The notes: generated by a model not told the origin, from the sequence alone. Shown: positions 26,453 through 35,360, counted from the stretch's first letter. The stretch is DNA of 56,708 bases from Bacillus haikouensis (GCF_013179555.1 NZ_JABMCR010000002.1:1-56708), one strand, 5' to 3'. A program made the numbers and translations.

Positions 26453-26944
26453 TTGAATCAAACTTTCGAAAAAAACACCCTTAGATTTCTGTTGGTTTTT
26501 GGACTAATAGCTTTTTGTAAATTAATGAAAAAGCCTCCTACAAAGGATTGGATGATGGTTTTTTTATTTAAAGGCTATTTGTCATCTATTTTGGATAAAC
26601 TCGTTGTTCGTAAAGGATATATTGCATATCCAGTTAAGTTATTTAAATCATTTGATATCAGCTTTATTTTTGATTATTTACTTTATCCAATATCCTGTGT
26701 CTACTATAATCAAGTTACGAGAAGTTCAAATATTTTTGGAATCATATTAAAATCATTTTACTTTAGTATCCCCATGGCGCTCGTTGAACATTTTTTTGAA
26801 AAAAAGACTAGCTTAATCAAATTCAAAAAAGGGTGGAATACATACACAAGTTTAATTTCATTGACGATCACATTTCTTATATCCCGCGGGTTTATCGCTA
26901 TAATAAGAAAAGCAAACAACAAGCCTGTTCCTGAGAATAGTTAA
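26453..26944 (+). CDS. CBO0543-type membrane protein
   Basis: About 163 aa from a TTG 8 bases after GGAGGTG; an in-frame TTG 30 bp upstream precedes the ribosome binding site. Four to five hydrophobic segments with the family-like stretch FLFKGYLSSILDKLVVRKG, YPVKLFKSFDISFIFDYLL and CVYYNQ. Family of unknown function, common in Bacillus with a two-in-a-row paralogue pattern elsewhere. No clear partners here. Confidence 0.65.
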   Translation: MNQTFEKNTLRFLLVFGLIAFCKLMKKPPTKDWMMVFLFKGYLSSILDKLVVRKGYIAYPVKLFKSFDISFIFDYLLYPISCVYYNQVTRSSNIFGIILKSFYFSIPMALVEHFFEKKTSLIKFKKGWNTYTSLISLTITFLISRGFIAIIRKANNKPVPENS

Positions 26945-27036
26945 CGCAGATTTCCATTGGATGATCTGATGTCCCAGGGTACCGTCCTCTCCCTCAGGTG
27001 TCATTACAGAGAAAAGAAATTTAGCGAGGCGGATAA

Positions 27037-27273
27037 CTATTCTCCACCATCATGGTGGTATCCGGCAAAACCGTCACTGCCTCCATCATTACCCTCACCA
27101 TGAAAAATATCATTTATAGTCTCAATTAGGTTCTTTTTCTGGCGTTCATCTTCTAGATATCGAGTATTTATAAAACTCTCTAACGTCATCACTTGTATTG
27201 CTTTTTGTTTGTATTTGAAAATAAAGTAGAGACAAAACATTATAATTACAATAACAAGAAACACGATAGACAA
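27037..27273 (-). CDS. small single-pass membrane protein with His/Gly-rich tail
   Basis: 78 aa from a TTG start: one N-terminal transmembrane helix, a basic linker, an acidic helix and the tail GSDGFAGYHHDGGE. The nearest ribosome binding site (AGGGGAG) is too far from the TTG; an in-frame ATA at 27285-27287 lies closer and would add MGFV-like residues. Unknown function. Confidence 0.45.
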   Translation of the reverse strand: MSIVFLVIVIIMFCLYFIFKYKQKAIQVMTLESFINTRYLEDERQKKNLIETINDIFHGEGNDGGSDGFAGYHHDGGE

Positions 27274-27715
27274 TACAACAAACCCTATTCACATAAATCT
27301 CCCCTTACTTGTCCTGCTGTATAAATATGAGAAGATCAAAGTTAAAATCACAAATTTTAACAAGAAAAAAAATAGAGTCAGCATTAAAAAACAGCGGTTT
27401 CTACTTTTCACAGGGAGTGCAATATATCCGAACCTTGTCAACTTATCATCAAACTATACTAAATGTTCAAATTTAGAAAATGAAGAAATATCAACAAATT
27501 TGCCCGAATACCAGCGGATACATATGGCTGACCTGCCTCCTTCTTCGTTGTAATCTGCAAAATAAGGGTGTACATACTTTCCCTTTCGTTAGGTGTTCAG
27601 TCTCCATTGCTATTCGTTGAGTAAGGGAGACTGTCATAAATCATAAGGTGAGCCAAGGGTCTTTACCCTTGGCTCACCTTGCACAAAAGCGGGACAAGGG
27701 ACCTGTCCCCCTGTC
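27274..27715. other. intergenic region with two palindromic repeats
   Basis: No gene seen between the small membrane protein and the transporter operon end. Contents: AT-rich sequence, a perfect 16-bp hairpin (27645-27680) and a GGGACA/TGTCCC palindrome (27690-27720). Confidence 0.5.
27645..27680 (-). terminator. perfect 16-bp hairpin, likely end of the transporter operon
   Basis: AAGGTGAGCCAAGGGT and its exact complement flank a 4-nt loop. On the minus strand no U-run follows (TATGATTTATG), so termination efficiency is unclear. It may instead be a mobile palindromic repeat. Confidence 0.5.
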
Positions 27716-27720
27716 TCACC
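27690..27720. repeat. GGGACA...TGTCCC dispersed palindromic repeat, copy 1
   Basis: CGGGACAAGGGACCTGTCCC followed by CCTGTCTCACC. A diverged copy lies at 52882-52914. The end touches the stop of the sodium symporter gene. Confidence 0.5.
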
Positions 27721-29182
27721 CGATATTCCGGTACTCTTCCGCCATTTTCCCGCTTTTTTGCCGGGTGATGGCGCTGATTGCGACGACGATGATGATGTTG
27801 CAGATCAGGCCGAGGATACCGGCGTGGATGTCGAATGGCGTTGTTTCAGCGACGAGCTGGTAGTAGTAGTTGACGAATGTGCCGACGATGAGGCCGGTGA
27901 TGACAGCCGGGCCTGTTACTTTTTTCGAGTAAAGGGCTCCGTAGACACCAGGGGCGAATTGAACGATCGACCCGTATGCTCCGAGCAGGAGGGAAATGAG
28001 CCCCTGGCCGCCGAAGACGGTAATGACGTAGGCAAGTCCGCCGACTACGAATACACCGGCTCTCATAAGGAATAACGTCGTTTTATCCGGAAGATCCGGT
28101 TTCATGTTCTTGATGACGCCGTCCGTGAACTCGAGGGATGCACTGTGCGTGATGGCATCGGCTGTCGACATCGCTGCGGCCAACGCCCCCGCACCGACGA
28201 GTCCGTATACCCAGCCCGGCAGACTGAGGACGGTGGTGATCAGATAAGGAAGGATTTCATCCGGTGCCCCGACATCCGCCGGGTTGACCACATTTACTGC
28301 GGAATAACCGACGAACAACAGCGGGATCAGAAACAGGGCAAAGATCGGATAGACCAGCACCGTCTTCTTAATTGTACGGGCATTGGACGCATACGATTTC
28401 GAGAACAGATGCGGCCACATCAGGAATCCGATCAGGGATACAAGGATCGTTGTCGTATAGGCCGTTCCTGACATCGTCGAGCCTTCATTCCCTATTTCAA
28501 GGAATTGAGGGTTGTCCCGGACGAGATTTGAGAACATTTCTCCAACGCTCCCATGCATCTGGTTGACGATGGCGAGACCGACGACCCAGGAGATGATAAT
28601 CATCAGCAGCCCCTGGAAGACGTCTGACCAGGCTGCTGCCCTGAGTCCCCCTGTTGCAACGTACACGACGACGATTCCATATGCGAGCAGGGCACCAAGC
28701 CATAGCGGAATCCGTCCCTCCGTCATGATATTGAATATGTACGCCATGCCTTTCATCTGTGTGGCAAGGTATTGAATCGAAGCAAGCAGCGCGATGACTC
28801 CGATCAGGACCGGCAGCGTCTTGCCGCCGTATCGTTTTTTCATGAAGCCTGCAACGGTGTAAATATTGAACTTGCGGCCGATTTTCCCGATCTTTGGGCC
28901 AATGATATACCATGGGAGAATTGCAAAAGCAGTATAAGTTAAAATATAAAGTGCAGGGGCGCCTTTCGAGTATGCCCAACCGGGAGCTCCTAGGAATGAA
29001 AAGGCACTGAACACAGCCCCTCCCATCAAGAACCACATCACAACCAGGCCGAGCCCTCCGCCCGCAACCGTAAACTCATCCAGCGAATTTTTGTCATGAC
29101 CTCTTCCTGCCATCACACCCACGATGAGTGCGATCACCAGGTAGCCGATCATCATGATCATTGCAATCTGCCAATCTGCCAT
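27716..29182 (-). CDS. sodium:solute symporter (SSS family)
   Basis: A 488-aa Na+/substrate symporter with about 13 hydrophobic segments. SSS features: SLDEFTVAGGGLG, GWAYSKGAPALY, ATGGLRAAAWSDVFQG and AAAMSTADAITHSAS (Na+ site). TGATG overlap with the DUF3311 gene shows coupling. The neighbouring amidohydrolase and carbamoylase-type genes suggest it imports a cyclic amide, carbamoyl compound or amino-acid derivative; this is inferred. Confidence 0.88.
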   Translation of the reverse strand: MADWQIAMIMMIGYLVIALIVGVMAGRGHDKNSLDEFTVAGGGLGLVVMWFLMGGAVFSAFSFLGAPGWAYSKGAPALYILTYTAFAILPWYIIGPKIGKIGRKFNIYTVAGFMKKRYGGKTLPVLIGVIALLASIQYLATQMKGMAYIFNIMTEGRIPLWLGALLAYGIVVVYVATGGLRAAAWSDVFQGLLMIIISWVVGLAIVNQMHGSVGEMFSNLVRDNPQFLEIGNEGSTMSGTAYTTTILVSLIGFLMWPHLFSKSYASNARTIKKTVLVYPIFALFLIPLLFVGYSAVNVVNPADVGAPDEILPYLITTVLSLPGWVYGLVGAGALAAAMSTADAITHSASLEFTDGVIKNMKPDLPDKTTLFLMRAGVFVVGGLAYVITVFGGQGLISLLLGAYGSIVQFAPGVYGALYSKKVTGPAVITGLIVGTFVNYYYQLVAETTPFDIHAGILGLICNIIIVVAISAITRQKSGKMAEEYRNIG

Positions 29183-29403
29183 CAGTTTACCTCCTCTTCA
29201 TCTTTATCGGGATCGATTCGATAGAGTGCCAGTACGATCAGAAAGGTAATGATAATCCACACTATTACCCAGAACACTGAGAATGGCATGCCCATCACGA
29301 CCGGCGTTGCCCTGTTCCCGATCGAAAACAATGGGAAAATCAGTAACAGAAACGGAATTCCCAGAGAAATGCAATACAATTTGGTAAACGTACTTTTACT
29401 CAT
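29182..29403 (-). CDS. DUF3311-type small symporter-associated membrane protein
   Basis: 73 aa, two transmembrane helices (about 8-28 and 40-62) and an acidic tail DPDKDEEEVN. Small proteins of this kind commonly precede SSS symporters and are thought to be accessory subunits. ATGA overlap with the upstream amidohydrolase and 1-bp overlap with the symporter. Confidence 0.7.
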   Translation of the reverse strand: MSKSTFTKLYCISLGIPFLLLIFPLFSIGNRATPVVMGMPFSVFWVIVWIIITFLIVLALYRIDPDKDEEEVN

Positions 29404-31010
29404 GTGACGCCCTCCTTTTTGGCTGCGTATTCAATTTCCCCATCTAAAATCGTGCACTCCACCTTTAACTCTCGCAATCTATCAAGTTCACAAGTCAGTA
29501 TGGAACCATTCAAGATGACCAGGTCAGCAAGCTTTCCCGGCTCGATGCTGCCTTTCACGTGTTCTTCGAAACTGGCATACGCCCCATTCCATGTATATGC
29601 CTTGATCGCTTCCTGGACGGTGATCCGCTGTCCGGCCCCGATGATGTTACCGGAATTACTTCTCCTGGTGACTGCCGTGTAGATGCCATGAATCGGGTCC
29701 ACCGAAGTGATGGGACTGTCAGATCCAATGGCAAAAGGGACGCCGTATTCTGAAAAGCTCCTCAACGGAAAGATACTGTTTACCCGGCCGCCATAGTCTC
29801 TGATATATCCGTCCCCGAATTCATAAATAAAAGCAGGATTCGGGATCGGGATTACCTCAAGATCTTTCATTCTTTGAAGAAGATCCGGTGGTGTGATGCC
29901 CGAATGTTCGATCCGGTGGCGGTGATCTTGCCTCGGCTCCACCTCAAGCGCGGTTCGGATTGCTTCAATCATCATTTCGACGGCTTCATCCCCGATCGCA
30001 TGAGCCGTAATCTGCCAGCCGTCCTTGTGCGCTTTTCCGAGCGACTCGTTCAGTTGTTGTTTATTCAAGTAGAGAATTCCCGAATCATCCGGGTTATTTG
30101 TATAAGGTTCCCGGGTTTTGGCGGTCGGTCCGCTGCTGCTTCCGTCAATGAAGACCTTGGCAGGGCCGATTTTCATCCAATCGTCGCCGAGGCCGGTCCG
30201 TATCCCGCTTTCAAGTCCTTTTGCTACCATTCCGGGGGAATCATGAAGCGAACCGTACAGGGCATAGATTCGTTGTTTGATCCGTCTTGCCGAGACGGCC
30301 TCTTGAAGAAAACGGATATGGTCGGGACCGTAGCCGCCTGCATCATGCACACTCGTGATCCCTTTTTCCAAATAGTCTTCTGAAGCGAGTGCAAGCCCTT
30401 GCTGAACCTCCTCCTTTGAGTAATTCGCAAACAAGAACATGTTCATATGCGCAGATTCCATTAGAAGTCCTGTCATCTCGCCGTTCTCCCGTACATATTT
30501 ACCGCCGTTCGGGTCTTCCGCTTGCGGGTCAATCCCCGCAAGTTCCAGAGCTTTGCTGTTCACGCAGGAGATATGCCCGCACGTCCGGACAACGATGATC
30601 GGATGATCGGTGGACACCTGATCGAGATCCCAGCGAGTCAGATGCCGGCCTTCTTCATAGTGATTCTGGTTATAGCCCCATCCCCTGATCCATTCACCAG
30701 CCGGCGTCGTTTTCACTTTCTCTTTCAGTTTCACGAGAAGTTCCTTGATACTGCCCGCTTCCTTGCCGTTCACCCCGAGCTTGTTCGTACCATAAAGCTC
30801 AAGGTGGGCATGTGCATCGATGAAGCCGGGAAGGATACTTCTGCCCTCCAAATTGATGATGGTAGACCCTTCACTTCCCTGCGCAAGAATTTCTTCATTC
30901 GTTCCCACTGCAATAATCTTGTTCTCCTCAATCGCCACCGCTTCTCTTACAGAAAATTCAGAATCAACAGTGACCACTTCTCCGTTTATAAAGAGCATTG
31001 CTGCGCTCAT
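29400..31010 (-). CDS. amidohydrolase family protein (YtcJ-like)
   Basis: About 536 aa, metal-dependent amidohydrolase with composite N/C-terminal beta-sandwich. Metal ligands: DAHAHLELYG near residue 70, HAIGDEAVEMM and HRIEHSG in the second half, and FAIGSDSPITSVDP for the catalytic Asp. CAGGAGG lies 7 bases before the ATG at 31010, so the upstream start at 31046 is not used. Cytosolic; substrate unknown. Stop overlaps the DUF3311 start. Confidence 0.87.
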   Translation of the reverse strand: MSAAMLFINGEVVTVDSEFSVREAVAIEENKIIAVGTNEEILAQGSEGSTIINLEGRSILPGFIDAHAHLELYGTNKLGVNGKEAGSIKELLVKLKEKVKTTPAGEWIRGWGYNQNHYEEGRHLTRWDLDQVSTDHPIIVVRTCGHISCVNSKALELAGIDPQAEDPNGGKYVRENGEMTGLLMESAHMNMFLFANYSKEEVQQGLALASEDYLEKGITSVHDAGGYGPDHIRFLQEAVSARRIKQRIYALYGSLHDSPGMVAKGLESGIRTGLGDDWMKIGPAKVFIDGSSSGPTAKTREPYTNNPDDSGILYLNKQQLNESLGKAHKDGWQITAHAIGDEAVEMMIEAIRTALEVEPRQDHRHRIEHSGITPPDLLQRMKDLEVIPIPNPAFIYEFGDGYIRDYGGRVNSIFPLRSFSEYGVPFAIGSDSPITSVDPIHGIYTAVTRRSNSGNIIGAGQRITVQEAIKAYTWNGAYASFEEHVKGSIEPGKLADLVILNGSILTCELDRLRELKVECTILDGEIEYAAKKEGVT

Positions 31011-31124
31011 ATCAACACCTCCTGGTATATATAGTTGACGTGCCATTGAGATAGCTTATCGATAAGGCAAATTGAATCGGATGCCTTGGCGGGAATCGCT
31101 GTCCAAAGAGTTGAGCCCCCTGGC

Positions 31125-32360
31125 TTATGCTTGGCTGATTCGTACCGCCGTTCTATAAAGCAGCTGGACTCCTTTTTCAATATCCTCCATTTCAGCGAAT
31201 TCGAGCGGATTATGGCTGATTCCTTTTTCGCAGCGGACGAAGATCATACCGTAATCGCTGATATAAGACATGATCAGCGCATCATGAAACGGACCGCTCA
31301 TCAAGGTCGGGGAATCAAGGCCGAGCTTCCCATCTTCCTCTTTCATGATGTCCTTTATCCAATCCGCACAATATCTCGGCTCGCTGCGCGTGTCCTCTTT
31401 GATTTCATACTTCAGTTTGTATTCCGCTGCAGATTCTTCAATGATGTTATACATCTTTTCTTCAAGACGTGTGCGCGCTTTGAGGTCGATATCACGCAGA
31501 TCGACTGTGAACTCCACTTTTTCTGCAATGATATTCCGGGAGTTAGGGAATACCTGCATGCTTCCGACCGTCCCGACTGTCGTTTCGGTCCCTTCCTTTT
31601 TAACGAGATCATCGAATTTACGAATGATGTCGGATGCACCGAGAAGGGCGTCCTGCCTCATAGGCATCGGCACCGACCCTGCATGACCGGCGAAACCTTC
31701 AAGCGTGACAGTCAGCCAGATCGGACCCGAAATGCCGGACACGATCCCCACCGGTTTCTTCTTCTGCTCAAGGACTGGCCCCTGTTCGATATGCAGCTCC
31801 AGAAACGCAGCGATATCCCCTTTTTGATAGACCGGGCTTTGAGAAAGATCAGGCTCGACGCCGAATTCCTTCAATGCCTCCCTTCTCGTCACCCCTTGTT
31901 TATCCTTGCGATCAAGTTCGCCTTCCTCCAGCATACCTGCCAGTCCCCGGACCCCGAAGATCCCCTTATTGAAACGGCACCCCTCTTCGTCGGAGAAGCA
32001 GATCACTTCGATGGTACGCTGTGGCGTGATCCCATTCTCCTTCATGCTGTGGACGACCTCAATCGCCCCGAGTGCACCGGCTGTACCATCGAATCGTCCG
32101 CCATATGGCTGGGAGTCGATATGGGAACCGAGAATGAGGATCGGTTTTTCTGGCTGAGAGCCTTCAATTCTTCCAATCAAGTTTCCGAACCCATCGATCT
32201 TAGTCGTCAGGCCGGCTTCTTCCATCCAGCCTTTAACAACTTCTACCGCCTTGCGGTCTTCCTTCGAATGAGCCAGACGGCATACCCCTGTCTCGCCTAT
32301 TTTCCCGATCTCGGCCAACTCCTCGAGATGCCGTTTTAAACGTTCTCCATTGATTGACAT
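31125..32360 (-). CDS. M20-family N-carbamoyl-amino-acid hydrolase / allantoate amidohydrolase-like
   Basis: 411 aa of the hydantoinase/carbamoylase subgroup. Metal-binding motifs are LGSHIDSQPYGGRFDGTAG, FSDEEGCRFNKGIFG and LELHIEQGPVLE; the lid-domain SGPIWLTVTLEGFAGHAGS and MSGPFHDALIMS follow. It releases carbamoyl or ureido groups from amino-acid-like substrates. First gene of the operon, with AAGGGGG before the ATG. Substrate not decided. Confidence 0.87.
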   Translation of the reverse strand: MSINGERLKRHLEELAEIGKIGETGVCRLAHSKEDRKAVEVVKGWMEEAGLTTKIDGFGNLIGRIEGSQPEKPILILGSHIDSQPYGGRFDGTAGALGAIEVVHSMKENGITPQRTIEVICFSDEEGCRFNKGIFGVRGLAGMLEEGELDRKDKQGVTRREALKEFGVEPDLSQSPVYQKGDIAAFLELHIEQGPVLEQKKKPVGIVSGISGPIWLTVTLEGFAGHAGSVPMPMRQDALLGASDIIRKFDDLVKKEGTETTVGTVGSMQVFPNSRNIIAEKVEFTVDLRDIDLKARTRLEEKMYNIIEESAAEYKLKYEIKEDTRSEPRYCADWIKDIMKEEDGKLGLDSPTLMSGPFHDALIMSYISDYGMIFVRCEKGISHNPLEFAEMEDIEKGVQLLYRTAVRISQA

Positions 32361-33061
32361 AGTGTGAATCCCCCTTGGTTTTGTTGGACAGTTTGGTGAT
32401 TTTTTTCATGAATGGTCCTGGTGGCTGGATAGATTTAGTGGTTGTTTGGGCGCTGATTAGGTATATGCGAAAGGTTTGTTTTTAACAGGGAAGATCCAGT
32501 CTGCGCCACGAATGGTTTGATTTATCATTTAGTTTATTTTGAAAAAGCTTATTATTCATTAGACACTTTGTCTATGAAATTGTGAATAACCCTTACATAA
32601 CGTAAAAAAGATGGAATATTCGGAAAATAAATAATGCAGTTCATTTAACGTTTTGTCTGCCGACACCCCCCTTTTCATTTTGAAGAGCTCTTGCCCTCGT
32701 CATGTTAGGTTCTAGACCGGGTGGAATTAGTCCTGCCTGGTTGTCGAAAATGAAACAATGGACTCAAAATGGAGCGGTTTTTGTAGAAGGGTCGGGGAAT
32801 AATGATGAGACTCGGGCATTATTTTGGATGCGTCGTATTTTATTATATGAGTTTTGAGCACTATACTATGAGTTTGAGCATTATACTATGAGTTTTTGCT
32901 GTTATTCTATGAGTTCCGGGATTAATCTCCCGTTTTTTCCAATCGTCTCTTAATCCGGCAGCATATATCCCTGTTAATAAATATAACCTCTCACTACGAG
33001 CATTGGCTCTGCAGTAAAAGGCTGATCCAGTCGTACATCGGGCAATATCCTGCAGGACTGT
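32361..33061. other. gene-free region with a 21-bp period repeat
   Basis: About 700 bp with no supported gene. It holds single CCTGCC motifs and the TATGAGTTT array (32846-32917). It should also contain the promoter of the operon below, which I could not place. Confidence 0.5.
32846..32917. repeat. four-copy TATGAGTTT array, ~21-bp period
   Basis: TATGAGTTT-type units begin at 32846, 32867, 32887 and 32908 (spacing 21, 20, 21). The three full units share TATGAGTTTTGAGCA-TATAC with small changes. Confidence 0.85.
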
Positions 33062-34156
33062 TCACTTCAACTTCCTCAACTCTACTTTACCTACAGTAAA
33101 GTAGAATGGCGAAGGAAACGGAGGTACTTTCCGTTTTTTCATGCGGTCAACGGCTATCGAAAGCCAGTTGCGTTTCTGATGGAGCCCGGTGAAATACATG
33201 TACAGGGTACCTTCATCGTCTACCGATTCACCGTAATGACCGCACGGACTTCCGATTCCGTTCCGGTACCATTCTTCACCTTCATCTGCATCGAGGATAC
33301 ATAGCGGGGACGGCGACCAGTTATCCCGCAATCCGTTCGGCTCTGTTCCTTCAAGCAGCCACAAACCTTGCTTGGGGAAATCTTTCCTTCCATATAAATT
33401 CGTGCTTCTGCAGACAGCCATTTCATAGCCCGGACCAATGGAAGGATGAACGGATGCATCATAGTAATTTTCATTTTCATCAAACAAAGTAACCGGTTTT
33501 GACCAGTGATGGATCCCATCCTTGCTTTCAGTATATTGAATCCGGTAACTTGGATATCCTGTTTTGCCTGTTTCCTGCTTAGTGGTCACATACCAAATCC
33601 GCCACAGGCCATCGAAGTATCTCGCTTTCGGTTCTAGCACATTGAGACTGTCTTCCGTGCCTGTCAATATAGGAGCAGGATGACGCCTCCAGCCCTTTGG
33701 TGTCTTTTCGATCACGCCGATCGAATAGGGTGCCTGGTTATCGACCACCTTGTTCGAAGCCCTGCCAGTATAATAGATCCGTTCAACTTCCCGTCCATCC
33801 GTATCCCTTCCGGCGACATAGCAGGGTGTATGATAACCGAAGGAATCCCAGCTTCCCTTCCCCGAATTGGAAATGATCGGCATGGCTTTATTCGAATGAC
33901 CCTCCCTGGTTGTGATCGTCCAACGGTCACTCCTTAGAGTCTCCCCCACAGGGAGTGTCGCGGTAAAGATATTATTCTTAAAATTTGTCTGGAACCCGCC
34001 GATGAACATCGTCCATTGATCCCGGATCTTCACGACATGAGGATCCCCAATCCCGAGAACATTATTGATGGTGCCGTAACCCTGGATTTGATCAAATAGT
34101 TTTACAGGCTTGCCGATATGGAATTCCATTTCATGATCATCCCTCTCTCTCTTCAT
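33062..34156 (-). CDS. five-bladed beta-propeller glycosidase-like protein (GH43/GH130-type)
   Basis: 364 aa without a signal peptide. Repeated aromatic/Gly blade motifs and acidic positions (GIGDPHVVKI, NVLEPKARYFDGLWRIWY, TESKDGIHHWSKP, YDASVHPS) are typical of the GH43/GH32/GH130 superfamily. Activity could be hydrolase or phosphorylase on plant-type oligosaccharides; the exact family is uncertain. An ATG at 34129 is an alternative start. No other sugar-utilisation gene is adjacent. Confidence 0.6.
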   Translation of the reverse strand: MKRERDDHEMEFHIGKPVKLFDQIQGYGTINNVLGIGDPHVVKIRDQWTMFIGGFQTNFKNNIFTATLPVGETLRSDRWTITTREGHSNKAMPIISNSGKGSWDSFGYHTPCYVAGRDTDGREVERIYYTGRASNKVVDNQAPYSIGVIEKTPKGWRRHPAPILTGTEDSLNVLEPKARYFDGLWRIWYVTTKQETGKTGYPSYRIQYTESKDGIHHWSKPVTLFDENENYYDASVHPSIGPGYEMAVCRSTNLYGRKDFPKQGLWLLEGTEPNGLRDNWSPSPLCILDADEGEEWYRNGIGSPCGHYGESVDDEGTLYMYFTGLHQKRNWLSIAVDRMKKRKVPPFPSPFYFTVGKVELRKLK

Positions 34157-34223
34157 GGGTCTATTCTTCCCAATTTTTACTTGTTGTAAAAAGCAGGATG
34201 TAAGCTGTATTCAGTTATACCAC

Positions 34224-34525
34224 TCATTCCTTCACGAGCATTGGTCCCGCCACATGCAGAACTACATCTGCTGTAAAGTGGGCGATGATGGCAAATTCAA
34301 GTCCCATGAAGATAAAGAGTGCACCGAATACGAAACCGCCGATGCCGTTGATGATGAGCATGCTGAAGAAGATACCCGTCGTCATATCGAAATTGGATGA
34401 AGCAACACCATGGTGCATGAGGCCGAATACCAGTGAGGAATGCACGATTGCCGTCCATTTCTTGGGTGGTAAAGACCTTTCATCTATGGCTATCCCAAGA
34501 TAATCAAGGATATATCCAAAGCCTT
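34224..34525 (-). pseudogene. CPBP intramembrane metalloprotease, 5'-truncated
   Basis: The C-terminal half of a CPBP (Abi) protease remains: SSLVFGLMHHGVASSNFDM (motif 2 His) and IIAHFTADVVLHV (motif 3 His). The EExxxR motif and all upstream sequence are missing. Beyond about 34525 the frame continues into unrelated sequence that belongs to the opposite strand fragment. Confidence 0.65.
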
Positions 34526-34651
34526 TTGCCCGGTGAAGACACACATTCCTATACCTATGAATTGAGCGGGCTATCCGCAGCGGGATTAAAGAGCACTCTT
34601 CAGGAGATAAACGAAAACCTTGAACTCCCAGCAAAAATTGAATTTGAATAA
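34526..34651 (+). pseudogene. 3' fragment of an unidentified gene
   Basis: A plus-strand frame reads GEDTHSYTYELSGLSAAGLK through EINENLELPAKIEFE to a TAA, with a good ribosome binding site for the next gene 10 bp later. It has no start; its 5' part ends at the same junction as the CPBP fragment. Family not recognised. Confidence 0.45.
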
Positions 34652-34671
34652 GAATAAAAGGAGGAATGATC

Positions 34672-34833
34672 ATGATTTGGCTGTATATTCTAATCCCCGT
34701 ACTTATTGTCTCGGCAGTTGCAATCTATTTTGACAAGAAATCGGGAATGAAGATGCCTGACTCCCCGGAGAATGCGATAAAGGTCGACCAGGCGGAGAAG
34801 CAGAATCGGTTGAATACCTATGGGAATGATTGA
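34672..34833 (+). CDS. small single-pass membrane protein
   Basis: 53 aa behind AAAGGAGG (7-nt spacing). An N-terminal helix (WLYILIPVLIVSAVAIYF) is followed by a charged tail ending RLNTYGND. It directly follows the truncated plus-strand gene and was probably its operon partner. Unknown function. Confidence 0.65.
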   Translation: MIWLYILIPVLIVSAVAIYFDKKSGMKMPDSPENAIKVDQAEKQNRLNTYGND

Positions 34834-34882
34834 TAGCGTCAATTAGAATATTATGTAAATTAACTAAATTAGCTGTGGATTT

Positions 34883-34976
34883 GGCAAGAATAGTGACGGA
34901 TTTGGCAAGATTAATACTCTTTACGGCAAGAACATTCCTCATTTCCGCAACAATATCACTTAAATTAGCAAGAACA
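34883..34976. repeat. left array, GGCAAGAAT-type core, exact 21-bp period
   Basis: Cores start at 34883, 34904, 34925, 34946 and 34967, each 21 bp apart. Consensus GGCAAGAWTA; the remaining 11 bp of each unit differ. Confidence 0.9.
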
Positions 34977-35069
34977 ATTGACTTATCCGATCAAGACCTT
35001 CAGTTGTCTGCTTAAAGACCGGTCTTATTTGGGGACAGAGATCCGTTTGTACAGGGGGAGGGAGTCAAT

Positions 35070-35160
35070 CCTGCCGGAATCACCGCTAATCCTGCCGATT
35101 TGGTCGTTATTCCTGTCTAAATCAGTGTTAATCCTGCCGATATTGAGGATAATCCTGCCA
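35070..35160. repeat. right array, TAATCCTGCC core, exact 21-bp period
   Basis: CCTGCC cores start at 35070, 35091, 35112 (CCTGTC), 35133 and 35154. The consensus TAATCCTGCC is the reverse complement of GGCAGGATTA, so it faces the left array in inverted orientation about 95 bp away. Confidence 0.9.
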
Positions 35161-35181
35161 TTTGACAGAAAATGCAAATTA

Positions 35182-35343
35182 TCACCCAGGTAATTTTGTT
35201 TTCAAATTGGGAATTGTCCAACAGAATAATATCCAAACCGTCCAACTATATATTTCTTCACACTGTTTCTCCCTTACTTTCGTTACTACCTTCATTGCAT
35301 CAAGGTCTTCGGCTGAAATATCGTTTTGTATTTCCAACTTCAT
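35182..35343 (-). CDS. possible 53-aa small protein
   Basis: An ATG 7 bases after GGTGG opens a 53-codon frame: acidic N-terminus (MKLEIQNDISAEDLDAMKVV), then an aromatic hydrophobic stretch (IYSWTVWILFCWTIP). It ends in the repeat region. No family recognised; could be chance. Confidence 0.3.
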   Translation of the reverse strand: MKLEIQNDISAEDLDAMKVVTKVREKQCEEIYSWTVWILFCWTIPNLKTKLPG

Positions 35344-35360
35344 TCAAACACCACCTCTGA

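Larger units (their letters stand above)
34834..35181. other. gene-free region made of facing repeat arrays
   Basis: No credible gene. The open frames seen here are by-products of the 21-bp (seven-codon) period. Contains arrays at 34883-34976 and 35070-35160. Confidence 0.7.

Noticed and set aside
27037-27287. Fourth AUA-start candidate (small His/Gly-tailed membrane protein)
   Set aside because: A TTG start is available in frame and the spacing of the ribosome binding site to the ATA is only marginal, so it was not counted.
31086-32339. 417-codon plus-strand frame opposite the M20 hydrolase
   Set aside because: A long shadow frame; the minus-strand gene has clear metal motifs and a ribosome binding site.
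34830-35193. Protein-coding frames with seven-residue repeats in the array regions (also 53064-53327)
   Set aside because: A 21-bp period is seven codons, so any frame without a stop in one unit tends to stay open. No ribosome binding sites and frames occur on both strands.
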